Positions 51,101 through 59,453 of a stretch of DNA of 64,000 bases are shown piece by piece (the stretch's first letter is position 1; each line of letters starts with the position of its first letter). The stretch is from assembly GCA_934167665.1 (NCBI GenBank), contig CAKPLN010000002.1, positions 232,482-296,481 on the forward strand, given 5' to 3'. The DNA comes from an uncultured Bacilli bacterium (GTDB lineage Bacteria; Bacillota_I; Bacilli_A; RF39; UBA660). The translations under genes were made by a program, and so were the position numbers. The notes under the pieces are model-generated. The model was given only the letters and a program-made list of their open reading frames with translations. It ran no database searches and had not been told where the DNA came from.

Positions 51101-52828
51101 GTTTTTGTTAATGATGTTGGCGAAATTATTAAGCGCTTTGATGATGTGGTAAAGCAAGATCAAGAACAAAAAAGTTATGGAGATCAATTAACTAATGTTG
51201 TTAAGTATTTACAAAAAATTGCAGTTGATGACAAACGTGTTTTAAAAAAGCTATGGTTACCTTCTTTGGAAAAAACTATTATGCGTGCTGATTTGATAAA
51301 GAAATATAATTTTTCTTATGATGATGGATATGGAACTGTGATTGGCGAATATGATGCACCTTGGTCTCAAAAACAAGGCATTATATGTTTGGATTTGCTA
51401 AAACAAGGTAATCTATTAATATATGGTCAACCTGGTTCTGGAAAGGATAATATAATATCAACTATTATATATGATTTGTCTTTACGAAAGTCTCCAGATG
51501 ATATTAATTTTTACATAGGCGATTTTGGTGCAGAAACATTAAGAACATTTAAAAAAATTCCACAAGTTGGTGATGTATTTACAATTGATGATTTTGATAA
51601 AATTCAAAATTTAATTAAGATGTTGGATAAAGAACTTGATAGAAGAAAGAAAACTTACGCTGACTATGGTGGTAGTTATGAAGAGTATTATAAATTGACT
51701 GGTAATAAAGAGGCAGTTATTGTAACAGCACTCAATAATTATGAAAACTTTTTGGAAACTTATCCAAAGTTTTATGATATTTTTACTGGTTTATTTAGAG
51801 ATGGTGCTAAATATGGTTTATTATTTATTGTTACTACTACTGTATCTAATGCCGTTAGGTCTAAGGTTGCTCAATGCTTTTACAATAAAATATGTCTTAA
51901 AATGTCAAATGATTTTGACTATAGAGAACTTTTAGGAGCACCTAAAGGAATGGTTCCGGCTGATAATTATGGTAGAGGAGTTATATCTGTTAATGGTGAT
52001 GATAGTTGTTATGAATTCCAAAGCGTAATGATTTCACCTAAAGATAATAGAACACAATTCTTGAAAGATGTTTCTTCTGATTTATGTAAATCTTATACTA
52101 CTAGGGCTAAAAAGATACCTATTTTACCTGAGGTTGCTTATGTTGATGATGTATTGTATGAATTAAAGGGATTAAACTGTGTACCTATAGGAATTGAAAA
52201 AAATTCTCTTGAAGTTTATGTTTTCAGTTTTATGGAACTTAAGGTTAATTTAATTGCTGCTAAATCTATAAGAAGTCATGTATACTTTATATATGCTCTT
52301 ATAAGAGAAATGTTATTAATAGAGAATGTTAATGTTATTATTGTTGATGCTTTAAATATATATAGAGGTAAATATGATAATGTTACTTTATATAATGATA
52401 ATTTAGATGAGGCCTTTGAAAATATATATTATAATGTTCAAAATGATCAATCTTCTACTAAGACAAATGTATATTTTTGTTTAGGTATTAATGAATTTAA
52501 AAATAATATTTCTAGTAAATATAGTGAATACTTTGAAGAGTTATTTAAAGGTGTTAGTAAGTGTTCTAATAATACATTTTTATTCTTTGATGATTCTAAT
52601 AATTATAAACAATTACAACTTGAAAAATGGTATAATGAAAATGTCAATAATACGTTTGGTATTTGGCTTGGTGAAGATATTGGAGTTCAAGTTGCTCTTG
52701 GGGTTATGTCTTTAACTATTGAGGATAAGCAAAATATTTTCCCATGTATAGGTTATCCAATATATCAAGGAAAGCATATGACTATTAAATATGTTGTTGA
52801 TGGAGTTGATAAAGAAGATGAAGAATAA
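48194..52828 (+). CDS. essC: Type VII secretion ATPase EssC
   Basis: 1544 aa from ATG 48194. Two FHA-like domains occupy about residues 1-230, with QITIGRSADNNIVYD near 112. Two transmembrane helices follow at about 265-290 and 300-325 (SIGTSLTMVGMASM, VTCSTMVISSLLIPLL). Three FtsK/SpoIIIE-type ATPase modules come next: the first with Walker A GSTGSGKSEFI near 730 and Walker B VQFVLIDYKGGG; the second with GQPGSGKDNII near 1077; the third (about 1330-1544) lacks a recognisable Walker A. This is the motor of Bacillota T7SSb, energising export of WXG100 proteins. It heads a locus of small proteins; EssA, EssB and EsaA genes are not nearby. Confidence 0.95.
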   Translation: MRLYIQEKSNLLKYNLPAKVDGSLLFTYKSLDNDMEYSINIDSLDGTWFLKSNGSINVIGSNGIVSDMQLHDYMCVPVSAVLRNGYTCIFCLPSIETSSSSFSVENVSQITIGRSADNNIVYDQNMMFPKHAVIFKNESDGKWYVSTVVSDENCYLYLNTDRVLQPTLLSVGDVLFANGLRLVWMGSFFKLFMDKQLYKCNGLNYSSSNVVVNNEGYTEVSEAEANIDLYKSDEYFSHTPRIRCVLEKESISIEPPPNKFLKDDELPFILSIGTSLTMVGMASMNAYNIYSSVNNEGATLISQLPGIVTCSTMVISSLLIPLLTKRWNKKLLIKKENNRQLKYDEYLKKKEKEIQIVLEKQRQIIYENYGSINDCQNIVINKTRMLWSRKISDEDFIDVRLGIGSRPSYIEINAPEEKFSLEDDTLYDAVCAIKDRYKRLQNIPITFSLKDDPVSAFILVSKFNDAFIDCIMLQLATYHSPVDLKIVVVTNEENKKKWDYVRYLPHCWSDDKQVRYFATNPEDLKTICQLLDEEYSTRKAKKEEREAEQQEKSKEKVEERALYDSYYLIITDNYQMLKGFKFTNDLLDTQFNYGFSMLIIENEMKHLPKECQKFVCINDSESGVFSEKIKENEMIQFNAEYENLDMRFICNLLANIPISLKDTASQLPNMLPFLEMYNVGKVEQLNIRNRWATSDPISSLQAPVGVHKNGDLFKLDLHEKYDGPHGLIAGSTGSGKSEFIITYILSMAINYDPEEVQFVLIDYKGGGLAGAFENREQNIFIPHLVGTITNLDVSEMNRTLVSIESELKRRQQKFNEWREKTGESTMDIYKYQRLYRAGIIKEPISHLFIISDEFAELKSQQPEFMNQLISTARIGRSLGVHLILATQKPSGVVNDQIWSNSKFKVCLKVQSRADSMEMLKRPEAASIKETGRFYLQVGYDEYFDIGQSAWSGEKYKPVERIVKKNDTSIVFVNDVGEIIKRFDDVVKQDQEQKSYGDQLTNVVKYLQKIAVDDKRVLKKLWLPSLEKTIMRADLIKKYNFSYDDGYGTVIGEYDAPWSQKQGIICLDLLKQGNLLIYGQPGSGKDNIISTIIYDLSLRKSPDDINFYIGDFGAETLRTFKKIPQVGDVFTIDDFDKIQNLIKMLDKELDRRKKTYADYGGSYEEYYKLTGNKEAVIVTALNNYENFLETYPKFYDIFTGLFRDGAKYGLLFIVTTTVSNAVRSKVAQCFYNKICLKMSNDFDYRELLGAPKGMVPADNYGRGVISVNGDDSCYEFQSVMISPKDNRTQFLKDVSSDLCKSYTTRAKKIPILPEVAYVDDVLYELKGLNCVPIGIEKNSLEVYVFSFMELKVNLIAAKSIRSHVYFIYALIREMLLIENVNVIIVDALNIYRGKYDNVTLYNDNLDEAFENIYYNVQNDQSSTKTNVYFCLGINEFKNNISSKYSEYFEELFKGVSKCSNNTFLFFDDSNNYKQLQLEKWYNENVNNTFGIWLGEDIGVQVALGVMSLTIEDKQNIFPCIGYPIYQGKHMTIKYVVDGVDKEDEE

Positions 52829-53072
52829 GGTTTTAGTAGAATTGGTTGTACCTGCCTTAGAGGTTAAGTATGATGTTTATGTTCCCGTCAATAGAAAAAT
52901 AGGTAGTGTTGTAGTTTTGCTTACTAAAGCAATGAGTGAGTTGTCTGGTGGCTATTCTGATAGTATTAAAAACTTTTCTTTATATGATGGCATATCTGGC
53001 AATCAGTATTCGCCGGATCAGTTGATTAGAAATTCAAATATTAGAAATGGTAGTAAAATAATATTAATGTGA
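52818..53072 (+). CDS. Ubiquitin-like T7SS protein (YukD/EsaB-like)
   Basis: 84 aa from ATG 52818, overlapping the 3' end of essC by 11 bases with aaagaag upstream. The beta-grasp pattern is visible: KVLVELVVPALEVKYDVYVPVNRKIGSVVVLLTKAM, then SLYDGISGNQYSPDQLIRNSNIRNGSKIILM, as in YukD. In Bacillus and Staphylococcus this small cytosolic protein is part of the T7SSb apparatus and regulates substrate export. The stop is TGA. It is followed after 9 bases by the first helical substrate-type gene. Confidence 0.85.
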   Translation: MKNKVLVELVVPALEVKYDVYVPVNRKIGSVVVLLTKAMSELSGGYSDSIKNFSLYDGISGNQYSPDQLIRNSNIRNGSKIILM

Positions 53073-53081
53073 GGTGAAAAT

Positions 53082-53408
53082 ATGAGTTTAAGTAGTTTAA
53101 TTTGGCAACGTGATCAATATGTAAAGGCAAAAGGGCAGGTGTTAAGAACTGCTTCACATTTGGACTCTGTTCGTTCTAATGTGTCTTCTGCTTTAGGAAA
53201 GGAAAATAAGGGATATGCAGTTGATGGTAGCTGTACAGATAATGATTTTTTGGGTAAAATTTATACTACTGAGTCTGACTTATCAAGTAAAATAACTGGT
53301 GAAGTTGTACCTAGGATAGATAGCAATATAAGTAGATTAAATGTACTTATAGCTAGGGAACGTGAACGTCTTGAAGCTCTAAGAAGAGAAGCTGAAAATA
53401 GGAGGTAA
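53082..53408 (+). CDS. DUF5082/YwqH-like helical T7SS-associated protein
   Basis: 108 aa, ribosome site gaggtgaaaat. Helical, with a central loop SYAVDGSCTDNDFLG-like segment between two long helices, and the C-terminal coil NSNISRLNVLIARERERLEALRREAE. This architecture matches the small proteins (DUF5082/YwqH type) found beside LXG or WXG100 genes in T7SSb loci, which act as targeting partners or chaperones. No LXG toxin gene follows here. It lies in a tight cluster with 3-9 base gaps. Confidence 0.72.
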   Translation: MSLSSLIWQRDQYVKAKGQVLRTASHLDSVRSNVSSALGKENKGYAVDGSCTDNDFLGKIYTTESDLSSKITGEVVPRIDSNISRLNVLIARERERLEALRREAENRR

Positions 53409-53410
53409 TT

Positions 53411-53710
53411 ATGGGAAAATTGGGTATTGATTCAGAAAAAATCAAATTAGCAGGAGAAAATATTGTTAAAGCTTCTGAAAAACTTAATACTACATTTGAT
53501 GAAATTTTTGAAAAATTATGTGATGTTGAGGACTATGATAGTTGGGAAGGTGCTTCTGTTAAAAAATGGATTTCTATTGTATCCTCAGAAAAACAGCAGT
53601 ATTCTGATTATTCTGTATCTGTTAATAATTTTGGAAAGCAATTGATTGAGTATGCTGATAGCATTAATTCAATTGCTTCTGAGACAATTGGAGGTGGCTC
53701 ATGCCAGTAG
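53411..53710 (+). CDS. WXG100-like protein 1
   Basis: 99 aa. Helix-turn-helix plan with SWEGASVKKWISIV at the turn (residues 39-52), where the SWEG is a W-x-G motif. It lies 2 bases after the DUF5082-like gene and overlaps the next gene by 10 bases. It is probably secreted as a dimer or heterodimer by EssC. Confidence 0.8.
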   Translation: MGKLGIDSEKIKLAGENIVKASEKLNTTFDEIFEKLCDVEDYDSWEGASVKKWISIVSSEKQQYSDYSVSVNNFGKQLIEYADSINSIASETIGGGSCQ

Positions 53711-54003
53711 TTAATTTTGATAGTGAAACTATAGTTGAGGGGGTTTTGCCTCAAGTTAAAACGTCTTATAATGAAATACAAACCGCTATTGGTATTGCTA
53801 ATGGTATTAGTTTTCCTGGTGATGATTGTGGTTGGAGTGGAGTAAAGTCAAAACTTTCTGATTGTAAGGCTGATACAAAAAAATATATTGATTGGTTATC
53901 TGAAAAAAATTTTAAAACTAATGAGACAATTATTAATAATGATGAAAATATGGGAAATGTAAAAGTTGGAGAAATTAAAAAACGAGAATTGATTGTAAAA
54001 TAA
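53701..54003 (+). CDS. WXG100-like protein 2
   Basis: 100 aa starting at ATG 53701 inside the previous gene. DDCGWSGVKSKLSD (residues 40-53) contains a W-S-G turn, flanked by two helices. The C-terminal half (DWLSEKNFKTNETIINNDENMGN) is looser than in canonical WXG100 proteins. Translation is coupled to the preceding gene, suggesting a heterodimer partner. Confidence 0.72.
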   Translation: MPVVNFDSETIVEGVLPQVKTSYNEIQTAIGIANGISFPGDDCGWSGVKSKLSDCKADTKKYIDWLSEKNFKTNETIINNDENMGNVKVGEIKKRELIVK

Positions 54004-54037
54004 TGTACACTATTTTAGTTTTTTGTTGCTAAAAAAA

Positions 54038-54065
54038 TTGAAGTAGCGTATGATGAAATTATGAT
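54038..54065 (+). promoter_or_regulatory. Internal promoter of the T7SS cluster
   Basis: TTGAAG (54038-54043) and TATGAT (54060-54065) are separated by 16 bp in the only sizeable gap of the locus (54004-54085). It would allow the last three small genes to be expressed without essC. Confidence 0.5.
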
Positions 54066-54085
54066 AAGTGATGGTAGGATGATTT

Positions 54086-54400
54086 ATGAGTACAGGAATC
54101 AATGTTCAAAAAATTAATGCTTTGCGACAAGAGTTACTTGATTATGCAGAAAATGTTAGTGCAATTCTTAACACTATTGAATCAGAGTATGAAAAAGTTA
54201 AGAATAGCATTGAGGGCCCTTCTGCTGAAGTGATTTCTAATAAGTATCTTGATATTGCAAATTATTATGAAACTATTAAAGCTAATATTGTTTCTTATGT
54301 TACTGATTTGGGCAATGTAGTATCTGCTTATGATAATCAGGATCAAGAATTGTCTGAAATTGTTATCAGTGATGCTAATAAAATGGTTGAAGGGAGTTAA
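54086..54400 (+). CDS. WXG100-like protein 3 (no tryptophan)
   Basis: 104 aa, all-helical: two helices about 8-42 and 53-88 with a turn EGPSAEVISNKYLDIANYY. The W-x-G motif is replaced by E-G-P, as in several T7SSb partner proteins that still fold as WXG100 hairpins. Ribosome site ggatgattt is weak. It is separated by 5 bases from the next WXG gene and is probably its heterodimer partner. Confidence 0.72.
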   Translation: MSTGINVQKINALRQELLDYAENVSAILNTIESEYEKVKNSIEGPSAEVISNKYLDIANYYETIKANIVSYVTDLGNVVSAYDNQDQELSEIVISDANKMVEGS

Positions 54401-54405
54401 TTTTT

Positions 54406-54705
54406 ATGCCAAGTATTGGAGAGCTTAATTATGGTTATGATGCCGGTGGTGTAGATGCGTATCTTGAAGAAATTAAAGCTAAAGTATTAACAGAGGTTGC
54501 TGCTCAACTTGAGGATACTTCTGCTATAGAAAGCGCCTGCAATGAAAACTGGGAAGGTATTGCTAAAGAGAATTTTTTAGCAAATTTAAAAACAGATGTT
54601 GCACATGTTAAGGAGCAATATCAAGTTTTATATAATGTTTTGAATGGTGAGATTCAATCTGTTCATGCTGCAATGGCAAACAAAGATGAATCTTTGATTG
54701 GTTAG
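54406..54705 (+). CDS. WXG100-like protein 4
   Basis: 99 aa, ribosome site aaggg. Two helices with the turn CNENWEGIAKENFLANLK (residues 45-62), the W-E-G motif. The N-terminus is glycine-rich (GELNYGYDAGGVDAYLEEI). Secreted substrate or structural protein of the T7SS. It lies in the same transcript as the following larger helical protein. Confidence 0.82.
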   Translation: MPSIGELNYGYDAGGVDAYLEEIKAKVLTEVAAQLEDTSAIESACNENWEGIAKENFLANLKTDVAHVKEQYQVLYNVLNGEIQSVHAAMANKDESLIG

Positions 54706-54715
54706 GAGGAATAGT

Positions 54716-55162
54716 ATGTCAATTTCGATGAGTGGAGCAACAGTTGATCAAAGTTCTAGAGATGCTTTATTAGCTAGTACAGTTGATGGTGGTTCAACTG
54801 GTGGTGTTAGTGCTAATAAAGGTGGACTTTTCGGTTTGGGTGGAGCAAGCGGTGCTGCTTTAGCCGGAGTTACTGCAGAATTTGCAGCTCAAGTTTCTAG
54901 TGCTATTGATGATTATTGTACTAATGTTGAAAATAAGTTAAATGAGTTAAATGCTGTTGAATCTAATGGTGCTTTTAGAGGTGCTGCTTTAACGGGAGCT
55001 TTAAGTAGTTTTATTAATGGTGTTAAGGAAGTTTCAATGGCGTATTTAGCAAAGTTAAAAGTAGCAGAACAAGAAATAGTTGCAAGTGTTGGAGCTGCTT
55101 ACGAAGCTCAAGATACAGATCTTGCTGGTAACTTAAATAGTGATATTGGAACTATTTCATAG
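54716..55162 (+). CDS. WXG-related helical protein, last gene of the T7SS cluster
   Basis: 148 aa from ATG 54716 with taggaggaa upstream. A Ser/Gly-rich N-terminus (MSGATVDQSSRDALLAS, then a glycine-rich GLFGLGGASGAALAG stretch) precedes two long helices (about 60-95 and 105-135) with turn NAVESNGAFRGAALTG. No W-x-G but the helix-turn-helix length fits the superfamily. It might be an export-targeting or pore-like component, or a secreted effector. A terminator follows. Confidence 0.65.
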   Translation: MSISMSGATVDQSSRDALLASTVDGGSTGGVSANKGGLFGLGGASGAALAGVTAEFAAQVSSAIDDYCTNVENKLNELNAVESNGAFRGAALTGALSSFINGVKEVSMAYLAKLKVAEQEIVASVGAAYEAQDTDLAGNLNSDIGTIS

Positions 55163-55185
55163 TTTACAGAGTTGTTATTAAAATT

Positions 55186-55212
55186 AAAATTGGGGCAAAC
55201 CCAATTTTTTGT
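55186..55212 (+). terminator. Rho-independent terminator of the T7SS locus
   Basis: The arms AAAATTGGG (55186-55194) and CCCAATTTT (55200-55208) are followed by T. Confidence 0.85.
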
Positions 55213-55228
55213 TTTATATTTTTATACA

Positions 55229-55260
55229 AAAAAATAGGCTTTTGTTTGAGCCTATTTTTA
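55229..55260 (-). terminator. Rho-independent terminator of rpsD
   Basis: On the minus strand the perfect arms AAAAATAGGCT/AGCCTATTTTT (55249-55259 with 55230-55240) are followed by a T run. Confidence 0.85.
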
Positions 55261-55264
55261 AATA

Positions 55265-55867
55265 TTACTTGTTATAGAATTCAACGATAAGTGCTTCGTT
55301 AATATCAGCATTTAATTCGTTTCTTTCAGGTAATCTTACATAAGTAGCTTCTTTTTTGTTTTCATCATAAGTAATGAAATCAACACGTTTAGAAACTTTT
55401 GCTAAAGATTCTTCAACAACTTTTAAGTTCTTGTCATCTTCTTTTAGAGAGATAACATCTCCAACTTTAGCACGATATGATGGAATATCAACTTTTTTAC
55501 CATTAACAGTTACATGTCCATGATTAACAAGTTGTCTAGCACCACGACGAGTTGAAGCAAAACCAATACGATAAACTAAGTTATCAAGACGAGATTCAAG
55601 TAATCTTAAGAAATTAGTACCTTGAATTCCTTCCATTTTTTCAGCTTCTACGAAAGTTTTATGAAATTGTCTTTCATTTAAACCATACATAAAGCGAACT
55701 TTTTGCTTTTCTTTTAGTTGTGTTCCATAATCTGATAATTTACCTTTACGTTCATTTCCATGTTGACCAGGACCGTAAGGACGTCTTGCTAATTCTTTAC
55801 CATTTTCGTTAATTGAAAAACTAACACGACGAGCTTTTTTGTAACTTGGACCAGTGTATCTTGCCAT
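55265..55867 (-). CDS. rpsD: 30S ribosomal protein S4
   Basis: 200 aa from the ATG at 55867, preceded by ggaaggag; an upstream in-frame ATG at 55918 lies in the leader. It initiates assembly of the 30S body by binding 16S rRNA. Typical opening MARYTGPSYKKARRVSF, then RPYGPGQHGNERKGKLSDYGTQLKEKQKVRFMYG, and the S4 RNA-binding domain FLRLLESRLDNLVYRIGFASTRRGARQLVNHGHVTVNGK. Complete. As in other Bacillota it stands alone, outside the large ribosomal operons, with its own promoter and a leader likely used for autoregulation. Confidence 0.97.
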   Translation of the reverse strand: MARYTGPSYKKARRVSFSINENGKELARRPYGPGQHGNERKGKLSDYGTQLKEKQKVRFMYGLNERQFHKTFVEAEKMEGIQGTNFLRLLESRLDNLVYRIGFASTRRGARQLVNHGHVTVNGKKVDIPSYRAKVGDVISLKEDDKNLKVVEESLAKVSKRVDFITYDENKKEATYVRLPERNELNADINEALIVEFYNK

Positions 55868-56020
55868 AATTTTTTCTCCTTCCTTTGCATTGCAATTCTT
55901 GAAATTTGATTTAGCCATATTTTAGGGAGTTTTTTGTTCACATAAACAGCAATAGTTACTTAGCTTATAGAAAAAACACATTAAAATATTCTAAAATCTG
56001 CTGTTTCAAGTTAATTTGCA
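55868..56020 (-). ncRNA. Candidate S4 autoregulatory leader
   Basis: The leader between the promoter and rpsD contains the long-range arms AAACAGCA and TGCTGTTT (minus strand; 55999-56006 with 55944-55951), closing a 47-base loop. A further A/T-rich stem and the ribosome site lie downstream. This fits the Bacillota rpsD leader, where S4 protein binds its own mRNA, but the consensus cannot be checked by eye. Confidence 0.5.
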
Positions 56021-56026
56021 TTTCTA

Positions 56027-56055
56027 ATTATAGGGGAGTTTTCTAATTATGTCAA
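56027..56055 (-). promoter_or_regulatory. Consensus promoter of rpsD
   Basis: On the minus strand TTGACA (56050-56055) and TATAAT (56027-56032) are separated by exactly 17 bp: a perfect sigma-A consensus, fitting a ribosomal gene. Confidence 0.88.
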
Positions 56056-56165
56056 GGACTTTTAAATTGTTGGGCAATAATTATATTAATATTTTTATAA
56101 AATTGTGGAAAAATGTCAAATATATGTGTTAAAATAGTTTTATCTAGGATAGAGGTGATATGGTA

Positions 56166-57872
56166 ATGCAACAGTATTTGATAATAGGTTCTGCTTGTGC
56201 TATTGCACTTGTAATTGTTATTGTCATACTTCACTTTATTAGGGGTTGTGAAACAAAGTATTATAAAGATAAAATTAAGAACTTAGAAACTCAGCGCAAT
56301 GTTGTTGCGAGTACACCAGTATTGTTAGAATTAACTAAGGTAGAGCCTATTATTAAGAATGATAGGATGGAAGAAAAATATAATAGATGGCAAGATGATT
56401 TTATTAAATTAAAAGAAAATAGATTAACTCTTATAGATGATATGTTAATTGACTTAGATATTTTTGTTGATAAACGAGATTATAAATCTTGTTATTACCG
56501 CATGGCTAAAGTAGAAATGGAAATTTATAAGGTTAAAGAAGCTGCTGATCATATTTTAGGTGAAATTAAAGACATTACGTTAAGTGAAGAAAAATATCGT
56601 TCTATTGTAACTAAGTTAAAAACGAAATATCGTGTTTTGAATAAAGAATTTCAAGATCATAAGGCTATGTATGAAGAAATGGCTGATTCTATATCTTTAC
56701 AACTTGAAAATATTGAAAAACGTTTCTTGGATTTTGAAAAGGTTATGGAAAATAACGATTACAATGAAGTCTCTCATATTGTTAAAGCACTTGATGCTAT
56801 GATTGAACATATGGAGATAATTGTTAATGAAGTACCTGATGTATTATTAATGGCAAAGAAAGCTATTCCAAATAGAATTAAAGAAATTAAAATGACTTAT
56901 GATGATATGCTTAAGCAAGAATTTCCTCTTGATTATTTAAATATTGATTATAACTTGGAAGAGATAGATAAAAATATAGAGGTTATTTTAGAAAAAGTTA
57001 GAGTTTTAAATCTTGAAGGATGTATGTTTGATTTAAAAACTATGCTTGAGTATTTGGATTCATTATTTATTGATTTTGAAAAGGAAAGACTTTCACGTAA
57101 AGTGTATGAAGAAGTAGAAAATGATTTTTCTAAAAAAATAGAAAAGACTAATAAATTGGTTAGTGATATTTATGCTCAACTTGATGATATAAAGCGATTG
57201 TATGACTTAAAAGAAGAAGATATTGAGACTATTCATAATGTTAATAAACAGTTAGTTATAATTAATGATGATTATAAAAATGTTGTTAATAAAGTTGAGG
57301 CCAAGTCTTCTCCATATTCAATTGTTAATAAAGAGATGGAAGATTTAACTGTAAGACTTAAGAATTTAGAAATTGATTTAGATAAGTCACTAAAATCTCT
57401 TGGAAATATGTATGATGATGAAGTTAGAGCTAGGGAACAACTTGATGAGATACAGATGTTTTTAAAACAGTGTAAAACAAAGATGAGAAGCTATAAGTTA
57501 CCTATTATTACTGATAATTATTTTGTACAGTTATCAGAGGCTAATGAGGCTATTTTAGAGGTTATTAAAGAGTTAGAGAAAAAACCAATTGCTATATCAA
57601 TATTAAATACTCGGGTTGATACAGCTAGAGATTTAGTTTTAAAACTTTATAATACTACTAATGATATGATTAGAACTGCTCAATGTGCAGAAATTGCTAT
57701 TGTATATGGAAATAGATATAGGGTTTATAATGAGGTTGATGCTGGTCTTAATGAGGCTAGATCTAAATTCTATTTAGGTGATTATAAAAAGGCCCTTGAT
57801 ATAGCTATAAAGTCTATTTCTATTATCGATAGTGATATTACTAATAAGTTATTTAATAGTGAAGGTTATTAG
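56166..57872 (+). CDS. ezrA: Septation ring formation regulator EzrA
   Basis: 568 aa from ATG 56166 (gaggtgat 8 bases upstream). An N-terminal transmembrane helix (residues 5-27) with the chain then in the cytoplasm; the rest is a continuous series of spectrin-like helical bundles and coiled coils with heptads throughout. Length and plan are those of EzrA, which binds FtsZ and other divisome proteins and stops extra Z rings at the poles. The end NEARSKFYLGDYKKALDIAIKSISIID matches the family C-terminus. A terminator follows. The nearest genes are rpsD (divergent) and thiI. Confidence 0.88.
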   Translation: MQQYLIIGSACAIALVIVIVILHFIRGCETKYYKDKIKNLETQRNVVASTPVLLELTKVEPIIKNDRMEEKYNRWQDDFIKLKENRLTLIDDMLIDLDIFVDKRDYKSCYYRMAKVEMEIYKVKEAADHILGEIKDITLSEEKYRSIVTKLKTKYRVLNKEFQDHKAMYEEMADSISLQLENIEKRFLDFEKVMENNDYNEVSHIVKALDAMIEHMEIIVNEVPDVLLMAKKAIPNRIKEIKMTYDDMLKQEFPLDYLNIDYNLEEIDKNIEVILEKVRVLNLEGCMFDLKTMLEYLDSLFIDFEKERLSRKVYEEVENDFSKKIEKTNKLVSDIYAQLDDIKRLYDLKEEDIETIHNVNKQLVIINDDYKNVVNKVEAKSSPYSIVNKEMEDLTVRLKNLEIDLDKSLKSLGNMYDDEVRAREQLDEIQMFLKQCKTKMRSYKLPIITDNYFVQLSEANEAILEVIKELEKKPIAISILNTRVDTARDLVLKLYNTTNDMIRTAQCAEIAIVYGNRYRVYNEVDAGLNEARSKFYLGDYKKALDIAIKSISIIDSDITNKLFNSEGY

Positions 57873-57880
57873 ATTATAAG

Positions 57881-57908
57881 AGGCATATTTAATGTGTGCC
57901 TTTTTTTG
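57881..57908 (+). terminator. Rho-independent terminator of ezrA
   Basis: The arms AGGCATA (57881-57887) and TGTGCCT (57895-57901) form one G-T pair and are followed by T. Confidence 0.78.
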
Positions 57909-57965
57909 TCGTAGTTTGTATACTTTTTTATTATTTTATGCTAGTATATTGCTGGTGGTGGAAAT

Positions 57966-59153
57966 ATGGATAGAGTAATATTAATAAAGTATGGAGAACT
58001 TAGTACTAAGAAAGGGAACCGTAATTTTTTTATAAATACTTTGTATAATAATGTTAAAAATAAATTAAAAAATTTTGATGTTAAAATTAGTAAAGATAGA
58101 GCTAGAATGTATATTGAATTTAGAGATAATGAACTTGGTGATATAAAGAAAAATATAGATAAAGTTTTTGGAATACATAAGTATCATATTGCTTATATTG
58201 TTGATACTAATATTGATAGTATTAAAGAGAAGGCTTTAGATGTTATTAGTAAACTTAATTGTAAAACTTTTAAAGTTGAGACTAAGAGAAGTTTTAAAGC
58301 TTTTGAAATTGATAGTATGGAAATTAGTAGAGTAGTTGGTGGATATATACTAAAGAATACTGATAATCTTACTGTTGATGTTCATAATCCAGAAGTTGTT
58401 ATTCAAATTGAGGTGCGTGAAGGAAATAGCTATATTTATTTAAATAGTTATCAAGGATCTGGTGGTTATCCAGTTGGAACACAGCCTAAAGGTTTTTTAA
58501 TGTTATCTGGAGGAATCGATTCACCTGTTGCTGGTTATTTGGCTATGAAGCGTGGTGTTTCTTTAGAGGCTGTTTATTTTGAGGCTATTCCTCATACTAG
58601 TTTAGAGGCTAGAAATAAAGTTATTTCTTTAACTAAAAAATTAGCTAGTTATACTAATAGTATTAATTTGCATATTGTTAATTTTACACCTATTCAAGAA
58701 GCTATTTATAAAAATTGTCGTGGTGATTATTGTATTACTATTATGCGAAGAATGATGTATCGTATAATGGAAAAATTAGTAAAGTCACGTAATGGTTATG
58801 TTATTATTAATGGAGAATCTATTGGACAAGTTGCTAGTCAAACTTTAGTTAGTATGTCTGTAATTAACTCTGTTACTAATGTTCCTGTTATTAGACCTGT
58901 TGCTTGTCTTGATAAGTTAGAAATAATTGATATTGCTAAAAAGATTGATACGTATGAAACTAGTATATTACCATTTGAAGATTGTTGTACTGTTTTTGTA
59001 CCAAAACATCCTGTTATTAATCCTAAATTAAGTACTGCTGAATTTGAAGAAAATAAATTTGATTATAATAGTATGATTGATGAAGCTGTTGCTAGTATTA
59101 ATACTATTAAAGTAGTTGATGAAGTAGAAAAAGAATTTAGTGATTTGTTATAA
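57966..59153 (+). CDS. thiI: tRNA 4-thiouridine synthase ThiI
   Basis: 395 aa. N-terminal ferredoxin-like and THUMP domains (about 1-165) bind tRNA, with the opening ILIKYGELSTKKGNRNFF. The PP-loop LMLSGGIDSPVAGYLAMKRG near 179 activates U8 with ATP, and the conserved Cys lies in EDCCTVFVPKHP near 340. The rhodanese domain of enterobacterial ThiI is absent, as usual in Bacillota, so sulphur comes from a dedicated desulfurase (NifZ/IscS-type) encoded elsewhere. Ribosome site gtggtgg. Single gene. Confidence 0.95.
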   Translation: MDRVILIKYGELSTKKGNRNFFINTLYNNVKNKLKNFDVKISKDRARMYIEFRDNELGDIKKNIDKVFGIHKYHIAYIVDTNIDSIKEKALDVISKLNCKTFKVETKRSFKAFEIDSMEISRVVGGYILKNTDNLTVDVHNPEVVIQIEVREGNSYIYLNSYQGSGGYPVGTQPKGFLMLSGGIDSPVAGYLAMKRGVSLEAVYFEAIPHTSLEARNKVISLTKKLASYTNSINLHIVNFTPIQEAIYKNCRGDYCITIMRRMMYRIMEKLVKSRNGYVIINGESIGQVASQTLVSMSVINSVTNVPVIRPVACLDKLEIIDIAKKIDTYETSILPFEDCCTVFVPKHPVINPKLSTAEFEENKFDYNSMIDEAVASINTIKVVDEVEKEFSDLL

Positions 59154-59222
59154 TTTTCCAGTTGAATTTAGGTATTAAAATTTAATTTTTTCACAACCTA
59201 TTAGTGTATAGGAGGTGAAACA

Positions 59223-59438
59223 ATGAACAATACAAAGAATTCTTCTATGAAAATGAGAGTTCCAGGTGCTAAACAAGCTATCGATAAGATGAAATACGAA
59301 ATCGCTAACGAATTTGGTGTTAATCTAGGAGCTGATGCAACCAGTCGTGCCAATGGTACAGTTGGTGGTGAAATCACTAGACGTTTAGTACAAAATGGTT
59401 TAAATCAAGTAAGTGGAAGCTATAATACAAACAAATAA
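59223..59438 (+). CDS. Alpha/beta-type small acid-soluble spore protein
   Basis: 71 aa with a strong aggaggtg site. It coats and protects spore DNA, then is degraded at germination. Family marks: [24 protein letters not shown], containing the GPR protease site (Glu-Phe within NEFGV), then [22 protein letters not shown] near 40-60, the conserved DNA-binding helix. It is short, Gln/Asn-rich and cysteine-free, as expected. It would be made in the forespore. A strong terminator follows. Confidence 0.95.
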   Translation: MNNTKNSSMKMRVPGAKQAIDKMKYEIANEFGVNLGADATSRANGTVGGEITRRLVQNGLNQVSGSYNTNK

Positions 59439-59453
59439 GTTATCTTATAGCTT

